Shown piece after piece: positions 53,487 through 62,028 of a DNA stretch of 64,000 nucleotides. Source of the stretch: Edaphobacter bradus (GTDB lineage Bacteria > Acidobacteriota > Terriglobia > Terriglobales > Acidobacteriaceae); contig NZ_JAGSYF010000001.1 of assembly GCF_025685645.1 (NCBI RefSeq), positions 620,001 through 684,000 of the forward strand. The letters are read 5' to 3'. A model generated the notes under the pieces. That model searched no databases. It worked only from the letters and a program-made list of their open reading frames with translations, and had not been told where the DNA came from. Within the stretch, counting starts at the first letter, position 1. Each line of letters opens with the position of its first letter. The translations under genes were made by a program, and so were the position numbers.

Positions 53487-54932
53487 ATGACTACGTTATC
53501 AAACCCCAAGATGAGTGAATTTCAAACAGACTCCATTCAGTCCACCTCTCAATGGGATTCCGTTGAAGAATTGTTTGGGAAACAGAAGGCATGCTTTAGC
53601 ACAGATGTGACGAAGACTTATGAGTGGAGAGCCGATCAGCTCGATCGTCTTGTCCACATGCTCAAGGAGAACTATAAGCGTTTTGCCGACGCCTCGTGCA
53701 AGGACTTCAAGACGGCATCCCAGGAGAACGTCTTCGAGGTCTCGGCCCCGATCGCAACCAGCGAATTCGCAAAGTCCCAGCTCAAAGAATGGATGAGGCC
53801 TGTCGAAGCTCCCCTTCCAAAGTTCCTCGCTGCATCCGGGCATAAGGGTATGGTGTACCGCGAGCCTTACGGGGTTACGCTGATCATCTGTCCATTTAAT
53901 GGACCGCTTCTGTTGTCGTTGCGTCCTGCGGTTGGCGCATTATCGGCCGGCAACCCCTGCATCTTGAAACTCTCCGAAGCGCTGCTGGCAACGGACGAGT
54001 TGCTGCTGGAATTGATTCCCAAGTACTTCGAGCCGGAAGCCCTGAGCGCTGTGGTCGGTGGCCGCGAGATAGTGACGAATCTCCTAAAGCTTCCATTTGA
54101 TTTCATATTCCTTACGGGAAGGGTAGGTGTGGGCAAGGTAGTGATGCGAGCGGCTGCTGAACACATCACTCCAGTATTGCTGGAATTGGGAGGACAGAAC
54201 CCCGCCATTGTTGATGAGACGGCGAACATTCCGGATGCCGCCAAGAAAATTGTCTGGGGTGCGATGACATGGGGAGGACAGTGGTGTACCTCTCCTGGCT
54301 ACGCTGTCGTTCATGAGTCCGTGGCAGAAGAGTTTGTCGCGGAGTGCAAAAAAGCTGTCGTCGAACTTTACGGCGCAGACCCAAAGAGTAATTCAGATTA
54401 CTCGCGTGTCATAAGCCCTTCTGCTGTCAACAGGCTTGCGTCGCTGATCGATCCGAGCAAGGTGGTCTATGGTGGCAAGTTTGACGCCCCAGCACGCTAC
54501 CTCGACCCGACCATTCTGTACCCCATTTCGTGGTTCGACAAAATCATGGAAGACGAAATATTCGGGCCGCTTTTGCCCATCCTTACTTACTCCAACCTTG
54601 GCGCTCTACTCACAAAAATCAAGTCGATGCCAAAACCACTCGCCGGCTACGTGTTCAGCCGAAACCAAAAGGCGATCGACCGCGTGTTGCAATCCCTTTC
54701 CTTCGGCGGAGGCGCAGTTAATCAGACCAATGTTTTCTTGTTCATTGAGTCCATGCCGTACGGAGGAGTGGGAACATCCGGCATCGGGAATTACTACGGG
54801 AAGTACGGCTACGATTCTCTGACGCACGCCAAGTCGATCCTGATATCTCCACCGGACGTGGCTATTGATCACTTGTTTCCGCCTTACACGAAAGAAAAGG
54901 TGCAAGCACTCAATCAATGGTTCGACTATTAG
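53487..54932 (+). CDS. Aldehyde dehydrogenase (class 3-like)
   Basis: The 481-aa enzyme has LICPFNGPLLLSLRPAVGAL, the general base Glu in PVLLELGGQNPAIV and the catalytic Cys in WGGQWCTSPGY. The end NYYGKYGYDSLTHAKSIL is typical of class 3 (ALDH3-type) enzymes. It oxidises aldehydes to acids with NAD(P). AGAAGGAGAGG stands before the ATG. It probably acts with the alcohol dehydrogenase upstream. Confidence 0.93.
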   Translation: MTTLSNPKMSEFQTDSIQSTSQWDSVEELFGKQKACFSTDVTKTYEWRADQLDRLVHMLKENYKRFADASCKDFKTASQENVFEVSAPIATSEFAKSQLKEWMRPVEAPLPKFLAASGHKGMVYREPYGVTLIICPFNGPLLLSLRPAVGALSAGNPCILKLSEALLATDELLLELIPKYFEPEALSAVVGGREIVTNLLKLPFDFIFLTGRVGVGKVVMRAAAEHITPVLLELGGQNPAIVDETANIPDAAKKIVWGAMTWGGQWCTSPGYAVVHESVAEEFVAECKKAVVELYGADPKSNSDYSRVISPSAVNRLASLIDPSKVVYGGKFDAPARYLDPTILYPISWFDKIMEDEIFGPLLPILTYSNLGALLTKIKSMPKPLAGYVFSRNQKAIDRVLQSLSFGGGAVNQTNVFLFIESMPYGGVGTSGIGNYYGKYGYDSLTHAKSILISPPDVAIDHLFPPYTKEKVQALNQWFDY

Positions 54933-55183
54933 GCTATCGAGACGCTGCCGGGATGCATCGATCTGGTCCTGAGCGACGTCTCCAGGAGAACGATCATGCC
55001 CCGATAACCAAAAAGCGATTGAGACTGTAAAGCTTGGGCGGCGTCGCGTGCAAGCCTGACGAGGGAGCAATGAATGCTGCTTGGTAGATAAAGCCGTGAG
55101 TTTCTAGAGGATCGGGGCCGTCCCTCGTGGGAGGAACCTTGACCCGTCTACGTAGGACTCAGCACTGCCGAGGGAGAACGTCC

Positions 55184-55816
55184 GTGAAATATGCAGGTAT
55201 AGAAGTCGTCGACACACAACTGGTTCGCGATGCGGTGGAATTCGCCCGATCCATCCATGAGCCATTTCTCTACAACCATGTCATGAGGTCCTGGCTGTTC
55301 GCAGTGGTTCTTGGAGAGCAGATGAAGACAGCACCAGACCTGGAGCTCGTCGCCGCGGCGGCGCTCCTGCACGATCTAGGCCTCACCGAGAAGTATGCAG
55401 CTGAGGCCAGGTTCGAAGTGGATGGAGCAAACGCGGCACGATCGTTCCTTCAGGCTCGTGGCGTTGCCCCGCACCAGGTCCAACTCGTTTGGGACGCGAT
55501 TGCTCTGCACACCCATGCGTCGATAGCGCCGTATAAGGAACCGGAGGTCTCGGTCATCTTCGAAGGGGTGAATGTCGATGTCGTGGGATATGCCTTCGAT
55601 CGAATTCCACCCAGCCAGATGAAAGCGATCTTGAGCGAATTCCCGCGTCTGGAAATGAAGAAAGGCATCACGGCCTGTTTCGCGAAGGTTGCGCGCGAAA
55701 AGCCGCAAACGACTTATGACAACGGTCTGCGTGATTTTGGGCTGAAGTTTGTCGAAGGTTACCACGTGGCAATGACCGGCCCTGATCTGATCGCAAATGC
55801 TCCGTTTGAGGATTGA
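55184..55816 (+). CDS. HD-domain protein
   Basis: About 210 aa. It has FLYNHVMRSWLFAVVLGEQM (first His), AAALLHDLGLTEKY with the HD pair, and IALHTHASIAP with a further His, as in metal-dependent HD phosphohydrolases related to cyanamide hydratase. The GTG at 55184 has GAGGGAG eight bases upstream and is preferred over a frame opening at 55127. It stands 251 bp after the aldehyde dehydrogenase gene; that gap holds nothing recognisable. Confidence 0.85.
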   Translation: MKYAGIEVVDTQLVRDAVEFARSIHEPFLYNHVMRSWLFAVVLGEQMKTAPDLELVAAAALLHDLGLTEKYAAEARFEVDGANAARSFLQARGVAPHQVQLVWDAIALHTHASIAPYKEPEVSVIFEGVNVDVVGYAFDRIPPSQMKAILSEFPRLEMKKGITACFAKVAREKPQTTYDNGLRDFGLKFVEGYHVAMTGPDLIANAPFED

Positions 55817-55986
55817 AGGGGGTGGTATTCCTCTCTGGCCGTGTGAACCCGATGGGTGCCGGACAGCCCTTGGAGCTGCGTCATTCTCGTCGAGCTTCGT
55901 TTAAGGTAATTCAAGGTAAATTTCAAAGCGTGATTTCTCAAGGTCTAGGAAGAGTTCAGCGACTTTGATCCTGAGTGAGGTTGTCA

Positions 55987-57030
55987 ATGCAAATTGAATT
56001 CAGGGCAATCGTTCAGAGCGAGTATGGTGCTCCGGAGAAAGTATTAAGGATAGCGGAACGTCAGTTCAAGAGTGAAGAGGTCGGAGCTGATGATGTCCTC
56101 GTGAAGGTCATCGCTCGACCGATCCATCCCGGTGATATCCAGATTCTTTCCGCTCTTCCTCAAGGAGGACCGGTCGTGCCCATTCCGGAAGGAACTCTAA
56201 GAGTACCCGGGTTTGAGGGCGTCGGGACGATCGTCCGGCTCGGAACAAACCCTGAGGCGGCGAAGCGGTTCAGCGAAGGCCAGCGTGTCGCGTTCTTTCC
56301 AGCAAAGGGTAGTTGGGGAGAATATGTGGTCGTTCGATATAACTCCCTCCTGCCAGTTCCGAACGAGATTCCCGATCAGATTGCGGCGCAGATGCTGATC
56401 AATACGATCACCGCATCCGTACTCCTCAAAGCTGGTCACAATTCACTTAAAGCTCCGATTACGCTTCCCGTTTACATTCTTCAGAATGCGGCTTCATCCG
56501 GCGTTGGACGTTTGCTGACTCAAGTTGCTTTAGATCGCGGTGTCCGCCCCATCCGTTTGGTGAGATCGAATCAGTCTGCTGAAAGGCTTCAATCGGCTCT
56601 TCCTGGCCCGCCGGTTTATTCAACGAGCGATAGCAATTGGAAAGAACAGGTTCGCGACGCCCTGGGAGGACGCAAGCTCGAAGTGGCTTTCGATGCCATC
56701 GGCGGAAAAGCGATCGACGATCTTGCGGAGGTTGTTGATGATGGTGGAACCATCATCAACTTCGGTTCATTGGATAGCAACATGGGCACGAACATTTATT
56801 CGCTCGTTCCAAATAATGTCGCGCTTAAGAGCGTCTCGATTTTGAGTTGGTTTCGTCTGACTGACGCTGAAAAGCAGAAAGATTTCGAACTCGCTCTGAG
56901 TCTAGCAACACATCACCCAGAGCTCTTCGAGGTCGCGCATGAGTATGAGTTTGGCGATTTTCAAAAAGCAATTCAGCACGTCTCTAGTCCGGGAAAAACC
57001 GGGGTTGTTTTATTGAAAAGCCCAGCCTAG
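55987..57030 (+). CDS. MECR/quinone-reductase-like MDR oxidoreductase
   Basis: The 347-aa zinc-free medium-chain dehydrogenase has RPIHPGDIQILSALPQGGPV, RVPGFEGVGTIVRLG and the cofactor loop NAASSGVGRLLTQVALDRGV. It is closest in pattern to mitochondrial-type trans-2-enoyl reductases and quinone oxidoreductases. A GTG at 55975 is possible, but the ATG at 55987 fits the fold better. It is followed after 14 bp by the F420-type reductase gene. Confidence 0.88.
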   Translation: MQIEFRAIVQSEYGAPEKVLRIAERQFKSEEVGADDVLVKVIARPIHPGDIQILSALPQGGPVVPIPEGTLRVPGFEGVGTIVRLGTNPEAAKRFSEGQRVAFFPAKGSWGEYVVVRYNSLLPVPNEIPDQIAAQMLINTITASVLLKAGHNSLKAPITLPVYILQNAASSGVGRLLTQVALDRGVRPIRLVRSNQSAERLQSALPGPPVYSTSDSNWKEQVRDALGGRKLEVAFDAIGGKAIDDLAEVVDDGGTIINFGSLDSNMGTNIYSLVPNNVALKSVSILSWFRLTDAEKQKDFELALSLATHHPELFEVAHEYEFGDFQKAIQHVSSPGKTGVVLLKSPA

Positions 57031-57044
57031 GAAGGATCGCATAT

Positions 57045-57659
57045 ATGGAAATCGGAACCATTGGAGCGGGAGCTTTCGCACAAGCGTTCGCAAAACATGC
57101 ATTGAAGGCAGGCCATAAGGTGAAGCTCAGCAACAGCCGCGGCCCCGACAGCCTTCGGGAAATTGTCAATCAACTTGGTCCAGGTGCAATAGCTGCCACC
57201 AAGGAAGAGGCTGCGGATTGCGAAATGGTACTTCTCGCCGTTCCCTGGGACAAGGTGCCCGAAACCCTTGCAAGCCTTCCCGAGTGGACAAATCAGATTC
57301 TGATCGACGGGACCAATCCTTTTCACGGTGAGGCCGGAGATTTCACTCCGGCCAATGTCGGAAACCTGTCCACCAGCCAGCTCATTGCGGCGCTTGCCCC
57401 TGGAGCGCGAGTGGTTAAGGCTCTGAACAACATGACCGTTCCTAACTTGGAGGCCGAGCCGGTCGTCAACGGGGCGCGACGGGTTGCATTTATTTCGGCA
57501 GACAATGACGGCGCGAAGAAGCGAGTTCAAACCTTACTCGAAAGTTTTGGCTATTCAGTGATTGATCTTGGAAGCCTTCGCGATGGAGGGCTGATTCAGC
57601 AAGCAGGCGGCCCTCTCGCAGGGCGAAATTTGTTGGAGCAAGGAGAACGTCATAAATGA
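57045..57659 (+). CDS. NADP oxidoreductase, coenzyme F420-dependent family
   Basis: The 204-aa Rossmann protein has MEIGTIGAGAFAQAFAKHAL as dinucleotide motif, VKLSNSRGPDSL for the NADP phosphate, LLAVPWDKVPETL, and VVKALNNMTVPNL. It looks like the F420-dependent NADP reductase family, but bacterial members often use other flavins. GGAAGGATCG precedes the ATG. The stop overlaps the next start (ATGA). Confidence 0.88.
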   Translation: MEIGTIGAGAFAQAFAKHALKAGHKVKLSNSRGPDSLREIVNQLGPGAIAATKEEAADCEMVLLAVPWDKVPETLASLPEWTNQILIDGTNPFHGEAGDFTPANVGNLSTSQLIAALAPGARVVKALNNMTVPNLEAEPVVNGARRVAFISADNDGAKKRVQTLLESFGYSVIDLGSLRDGGLIQQAGGPLAGRNLLEQGERHK

Positions 57660-58628
57660 AAGCCATTCATCTCACGGCCTAGGTAATCCAACTCAGAACT
57701 TAAAAATGGTCGAGGTTTCGGAACCAAACACGCCATCTGCGAGCGAGGCTCTTGTGCGCATGGAGTATGCGCCGATCGACTACAGCGACCTCCTTTTAGC
57801 GAACGGAGTGTACCTGCTAAGTCCGAAGCTTCCTTCTGTCGTTGGAGGTGAAGGTGCGGGAATTGTCGAGGGGATCGGGCCGGGAGTCACCCGCGTCAAG
57901 GTAGGCGATCGGGTTACGATCCCGTTTGGAACTTTCACTTGGTCTGAAAAAGTCCTTGCTCCGGCCCAAGGTCATTTCTTTGTTCCTCCTTCGGTCGATG
58001 CCAGAACAGCCTCGATGTTGAATATCAACCCTACGACGGCGGTTCTTTTTTAGACGAATTTGTAAAGCTAAAGCCTAAAGACTGGATCGTCTTAAACGCA
58101 GCCAATTCCCAGGTCGCGCGATGCCTGATTGCGATTGCAAAATCGCGCGATCTCAATGTTGTAGGTATTGTGAGACGGCCCGAGCTTATCCTAGATGTTG
58201 AAAAGCTGGGTGCTGATTTCGTTGGCGTCGACGCGCCGGAACTCTCAAAGCAAGTCCAGACCGCGACCGGCGGAATGCCGATATCTCTGGGCCTTGATGC
58301 CGTAGGTGGTCCAGCGGCAGCGACAATCGCAAGCGTGCTCTCTCCGGGAGCCCATCTTGTCAGCTATGCGTGGCTGAGCGGTTTGCCGATTCATCTACCG
58401 CAAGGCGATCTCATTGGCAAGAGGCTAAACATCCACGGCTTCTGGATGTATTACGAAGAGTGTCTCCCCAAAATACGAGCGGCACTGACTGAGGCAACTA
58501 AAGTAGTCGCTTTCGGCAAATTAAGTCTGCCAATCACCACGACATGCAGACCGTCCCAAATCAAAGAAGCAATCGAGCACTACCAACGTGGTGGCAAGGT
58601 TCTATTGGATTTCAATTACACAAAGTAG
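57656..58628 (+). pseudogene. Zinc-type alcohol dehydrogenase/quinone reductase, two frameshifts
   Basis: MKAIHLTA is followed by a stop in frame one, but the next frame continues with GNPTQNLKMVEVSEP and a full MDR N-terminal domain (YAPIDYSDLLLANGVYLLSP, VVGGEGAGIVEGIGPGVTRV). A second break in the T-run near 58,048 leads to DEFVKLKPKDWIVLNAANSQ and the rest of the Rossmann domain to VLLDFNYTK. Both breaks are single-base changes. It is coupled by ATGA to the preceding gene, so it was once the last gene of this run. Sequencing error cannot be excluded. Confidence 0.82.
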
Positions 58629-59050
58629 GATCTGCCAGAATTCGTAATTGGAAAATGGGGCTTCTCCAACAGACGTGGCAACAAAGGACTCCAAACTCGA
58701 TGAATGATAAATCGCCATAAGCGGCCAATCGGTGCCCATTCTGAGTGTGTGTTCATGAGGGCCAAATTTCTGGACCCGCGCTGGATCGAGCGATTCACAA
58801 TTCCACGAGTCAAAACGCATTGGCCGCTTATCTCCGGCAATGCGCTCATCGAGCGACCTCGATCGCTTCCCCTAACCCGCATGACAAACTGCACGATGGA
58901 TCGACTCACTCACCGGGAATTTTTGAAAGTAGGTTTTGTGCTACGGGAACAATACGGGAACATCGTTAATTCAGTATTTTCAATCACTTAACGGGAAGGA
59001 GTAAAAAAGCAAACTCGGGGAATTACCTCGGCACTCTCCTCTAAGTCGTT
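58629..59050. other. Gene-free stretch with a 13-bp inverted repeat
   Basis: No gene is supported. Perfect arms ATAAGCGGCCAAT (58717-58729) and ATTGGCCGCTTAT (58819-58831) flank 89 bp. No target-site duplication is obvious. Confidence 0.5.
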
Positions 59051-59117
59051 GATTCTAAATGGTGGCCAGAGATGGGATCGAACCGCCGACGCCGGCCTTT
59101 TCAGGGCTGGTGTCGGT
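59051..59117 (-). repeat. Repeat C: tRNA-Phe 3'-half fossil with GATTCTAAATGGTGG box
   Basis: The box GATTCTAAATGGTGG (59051-59065) runs into a minus-strand tRNA-Phe-like 3' half (59060-59117): encoded CCA, acceptor strand CTGGCCA, T-loop TTCGATC and an anticodon loop CTGAAAA with GAA at 59100-59102. The T-stem has a mismatch (GGCGG against CCATC) and the 5' half (D-arm, 5' acceptor) is missing, so this is not a working tRNA. It is probably a copied attachment site. Confidence 0.7.
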
Positions 59118-60144
59118 CGCTGTTCACTAACTCAGACTATTGATAGGCACCCAGAGAGAATCGGCGTGCTACGACAACGAATGAATTCTAGTCTGCGATT
59201 GACGAAGCGAGCAGGAGAAAATGAAAAAGAAAGCACGAGTTCCAAATGGCGAAACAGACGCGAGCCTGATCGCAGCGGAGTTCGAGTGTCAGCTGGCGGC
59301 TATAGGCGAGTTATTTGGATGATGGAGTTTCCTGTGATGGTATTGCACTAGGCAGGAGGAAAGGGAACCAGTAAAGTTATGCCATCACATGTGCAGATGA
59401 CCAGATATCCTGGGCTGGATTAGGCGCCGGCCCGAAAGAGTGGAACCCCGGACAGTGTCTGCGGTTGGCTTATTCCTGAATCGCCATCTCGACTTCGTCG
59501 GGTTCATGGATGTCCATTGAGTGATCACCATCTCGGCAGCTTTGACGGGGTCTAGATCGAGTTCCTCAACAAGAACTCTCAGGTGACGATCTCCTAGGCG
59601 AGTAAGACACAAAGCACTCTTCATGGTACGCAATCGCATGCGACACATAGAACGACTGCCGTTGTTTCAGATTTTCAAGTGCCTGGAAAACACTGCGTAG
59701 GTATTCGTTGATCATGGCCCCATCCTCTAGTGAGTCTCTCCTGCACCAATATGCACCATCAAGATAGTCGTAGGATCTGGAAATCACATGGATTGGTACG
59801 GCAGCGAACGGACTGTCCGTGCAAATGGCTCATTTGTGTACATGGGAGTGATTCGGATCAAAGAGCTTCCTGCGACAGTCGGACACAGCCGGGAGGAAAG
59901 GGAACTAGCAGATAGGAGCGGGGTGTCATCGACGCGAATTTGCGTAAGAGGAGCGACTGTACCCGGATTCTCAATCGCTAAGCCGCCAACCTGAGCGAGT
60001 GTCAGTTCAAGGGATGAGGTCAAATCGTCGCTTCCGATGGAGGCACATTTTTACCGTGTAAACCCTGTACATGCGACGCTCGCACGCCACTGTCATCTGG
60101 CAAACTTCGGGTTCTTCGGACCGTGGGCTCGCGGGTATGGAGCA
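59118..60144. other. Gene-poor stretch with fragments of an unknown minus-strand frame
   Basis: No complete gene is supported. On the minus strand two frames, YDYLDGAYWCRRDSLEDGAM with INEYLRSVFQALENLKQRQS after it (about 59,650-59,790) and LRVLVEELDLDPVKAAEMVI (about 59,520-59,580), look like pieces of one decayed small gene. Its family is not recognised. Confidence 0.4.
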
Positions 60145-60172
60145 GTGTGCCAAAAGTGTGCCAGAGTGTGCC
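60145..60172. repeat. Repeat D: three phased GTGTGCC boxes
   Basis: GTGTGCC occurs at 60145, 60156 and 60166, spaced 11 and 10 bp, with the same neighbours (CAAAA, then CAGA) as the GTGCCA boxes in repeats A and B. It lies 85 bp from tRNA-Lys. It may be a set of integrase arm sites or another scar of the same element family. Confidence 0.5.
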
Positions 60173-60257
60173 CGAAATTGACCGTAAACCTCCGTATGAG
60201 CGTTTCCTTCCGCACGAGGCATTCGTTATGGAAGTTGTTGATTTGTAGTGGGATAGA

Positions 60258-60333
60258 TGGTGGACGCGGAAGGAATCGAACCTTCAACCTGTCGATTAAG
60301 AGTCGAATGCTCTGCCAGTTGAGCTACGCGTCC
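60258..60333 (-). tRNA. tRNA-Lys (anticodon CUU)
   Basis: A complete 76-nt cloverleaf on the minus strand: 5' acceptor GGACGCG, D-arm TAGCTCAACTGGCAGAGCA, anticodon loop CTCTTAA, T-arm with GGTTCGATTCC, 3' acceptor CGCGTCC, then discriminator A and encoded CCA. Confidence 0.95.
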
Positions 60334-60427
60334 AATCTGTTTTCCTCGGGGAGAGGACTGAAGTCATCGAGAGCCAGGTAGGCGCAAAGGAACCTGACTG
60401 CTATCGACCGACTTATTAAAGATAACA

Positions 60428-60462
60428 CAGTTTGCAGCGCCTCCGAAAGACGCTGCAAACTG
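60428..60462 (-). terminator. Terminator of mqnD
   Basis: A perfect 12-bp stem (CAGTTTGCAGCG at 60428-60439 and its complement at 60451-60462) with an 11-nt loop lies four bases after the mqnD stop, followed in minus-strand reading by a T-rich stretch. Confidence 0.7.
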
Positions 60463-60466
60463 CTTC

Positions 60467-61321
60467 TTAGCCGACGAATTCCACAGAGGCGCGATACGGA
60501 ATGATTCCGCGCTCATAGCCCATATCAAGCAGCTTGCGGATGCCCTCTTTGCCGTCGTCGCCGTAGTTGAGCGTCCGCTCGTTGACGTACATCCCTACGA
60601 AGCGATTGGCCAGCGTCGTATCGAGATCGCGCGCAAACTGCATCGCGTACGCCAGAGCCTCTTCGCGGTGGTCGAGCGCGTGCTGGATGCTGTCGCGAAG
60701 AGCGTTCGTCGTCGTGATCATCGCGTCGGTCCCAAGCGAGCGGCGAATCGCATTGCCGCCCAGTGGAAGGGGAAGCGAAGTCTGGTCCCGCCACCACTGG
60801 CCGAGATCGAGTACCTTGATCAGGCCATCGTTCGCGTAGGTCAACTGTCCTTCGTGGATGATGAGGCCCGCTTCATACTCGCCCGCGGCGACCGCAGGGA
60901 TGATCTTGTCGAACGGCACCACCTCGGTCTCGACCTCTGGGGCGAAGATCTTGAGTACCAAGTAGGCCGTGGTCAGAGTGCCCGGAACCGCGATACGCAC
61001 CTTGCGCACCGAGGTCGGCGTAAATTTGCGGCTGGAGACAATCATCGGGCCATATCCCTCGCCGACGCTTCCGCCGCAGGCCATCAGGGCGTAGTTGTCC
61101 TGCAGGTATGGATAAGCATGGAACGAGATCGCTGTGACGTCGTAGAACGCCTCCTTGATCGCTTTCTGGTTCAGCGTCTCGATGTCCGTCAGTGTGTGGT
61201 TGAACTTATAACCCGGGACGCGAACCTTGTTCGTCGCGAGTCCATAGAACATAAAGGCATCATCGGAGTCAGGGCTGTGAGCGATGCTGATCTCTCGAAC
61301 GGCGGTATTGGCAACAGTCAT
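60467..61321 (-). CDS. mqnD: 1,4-dihydroxy-6-naphthoate synthase (futalosine menaquinone pathway)
   Basis: The 284-aa protein has the MqnD pattern of a periplasmic-binding-like fold acting as an enzyme: SIAHSPDSDDAFMFYGLATN, AISFHAYPYLQDNYALMACG, GYGPMIVSSR, IAVPGTLTTAYLVLKIFAP and GLIIHEGQLTYANDGL with the conserved His. It converts cyclic dehypoxanthine futalosine to 1,4-dihydroxy-6-naphthoate. TAAGGAACC precedes the ATG at 61321, favoured over an upstream ATG at 61429 that would overlap bioY. Its presence implies the futalosine route to menaquinone. Confidence 0.92.
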   Translation of the reverse strand: MTVANTAVREISIAHSPDSDDAFMFYGLATNKVRVPGYKFNHTLTDIETLNQKAIKEAFYDVTAISFHAYPYLQDNYALMACGGSVGEGYGPMIVSSRKFTPTSVRKVRIAVPGTLTTAYLVLKIFAPEVETEVVPFDKIIPAVAAGEYEAGLIIHEGQLTYANDGLIKVLDLGQWWRDQTSLPLPLGGNAIRRSLGTDAMITTTNALRDSIQHALDHREEALAYAMQFARDLDTTLANRFVGMYVNERTLNYGDDGKEGIRKLLDMGYERGIIPYRASVEFVG

Positions 61322-61413
61322 GGGAGGTTCCTTACAGAAGGGTGAAACGTGATGTTCATTGCGCTGGACAGAGTCCGGCCTGTGGGATGCCTGGGGTGTG
61401 AATCGAGATGGAA

Positions 61414-62010
61414 CTAGGCCCGCGTCCATCGCTGGAGTGAGCTGAAGATTCCTGCGGCGGCTGTAATCTTGATTGCCTCGGCCGGAAGAAATGGAGCAAT
61501 CGCCAGATGCCAGGCGGCGGGTGCGCTCAGGTGAGCGAAGTGTGCCAGCCAGCCTGCGCCGAAAGCGAAGACCACAACACTGGCGGCGACTCCCGCGGCA
61601 ACTGCGCGGGTAAATCTTGATTCAACGGAGCTCAGTCCGCGGGTGACCCAGCCGGCGACGGCTGCAACCAGTGGGTAGGAGAAGAGGAAGCCGGCATTAG
61701 GGCCGATCAGATGGATGATGCCGCCTGGCTCATGTGGATTGAAGACCGGGAGGCCGGCAGCTCCCTCGGCGAGATAGAGCGCCAGTGCCGAGAAGCCGGC
61801 CACGGGGCCCAAAACCATCCCAATCAGGATCACGGCGAAGGTCTGCAGCGTGATAGGAACTGGAGTAAAGGGGAGCACCAGCGAAATATGCGCGCAGATC
61901 GCGACGAAGAGGGAAGCCGCGACCACGAGCGTAGCTTTGCCGGGGAGCGATTCCTCGAAGGACCTCACGACTTGCGCAAAGGCGGATTGAGAGGGGAGAG
62001 CAGATTGCAT
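61414..62010 (-). CDS. bioY: BioY biotin transporter, S component
   Basis: The 198-aa membrane protein has about six helices and the BioY motifs FTPVPITLQTFAVILIGMVL, GFSALALYLAEGAAGLPVFN and LIGPNAGFLFSYPLVAAVAG. It is the substrate-binding subunit of an ECF-type biotin transporter. No ECF ATPase or T component lies nearby, so it may work alone or with a shared energising module. AAAGGACCTG precedes the ATG. Confidence 0.92.
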   Translation of the reverse strand: MQSALPSQSAFAQVVRSFEESLPGKATLVVAASLFVAICAHISLVLPFTPVPITLQTFAVILIGMVLGPVAGFSALALYLAEGAAGLPVFNPHEPGGIIHLIGPNAGFLFSYPLVAAVAGWVTRGLSSVESRFTRAVAAGVAASVVVFAFGAGWLAHFAHLSAPAAWHLAIAPFLPAEAIKITAAAGIFSSLQRWTRA

Positions 62011-62028
62011 AAGGTGCAGGTCCTTTCG

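Noticed and set aside
59385..59787. Minus-strand frames as a real small gene
   Set aside because: The meaningful pieces are in different frames with stops between them; at most a remnant of an unknown gene.
60668..61345. 225-codon plus-strand frame
   Set aside because: Antisense to mqnD, which has clear family motifs.
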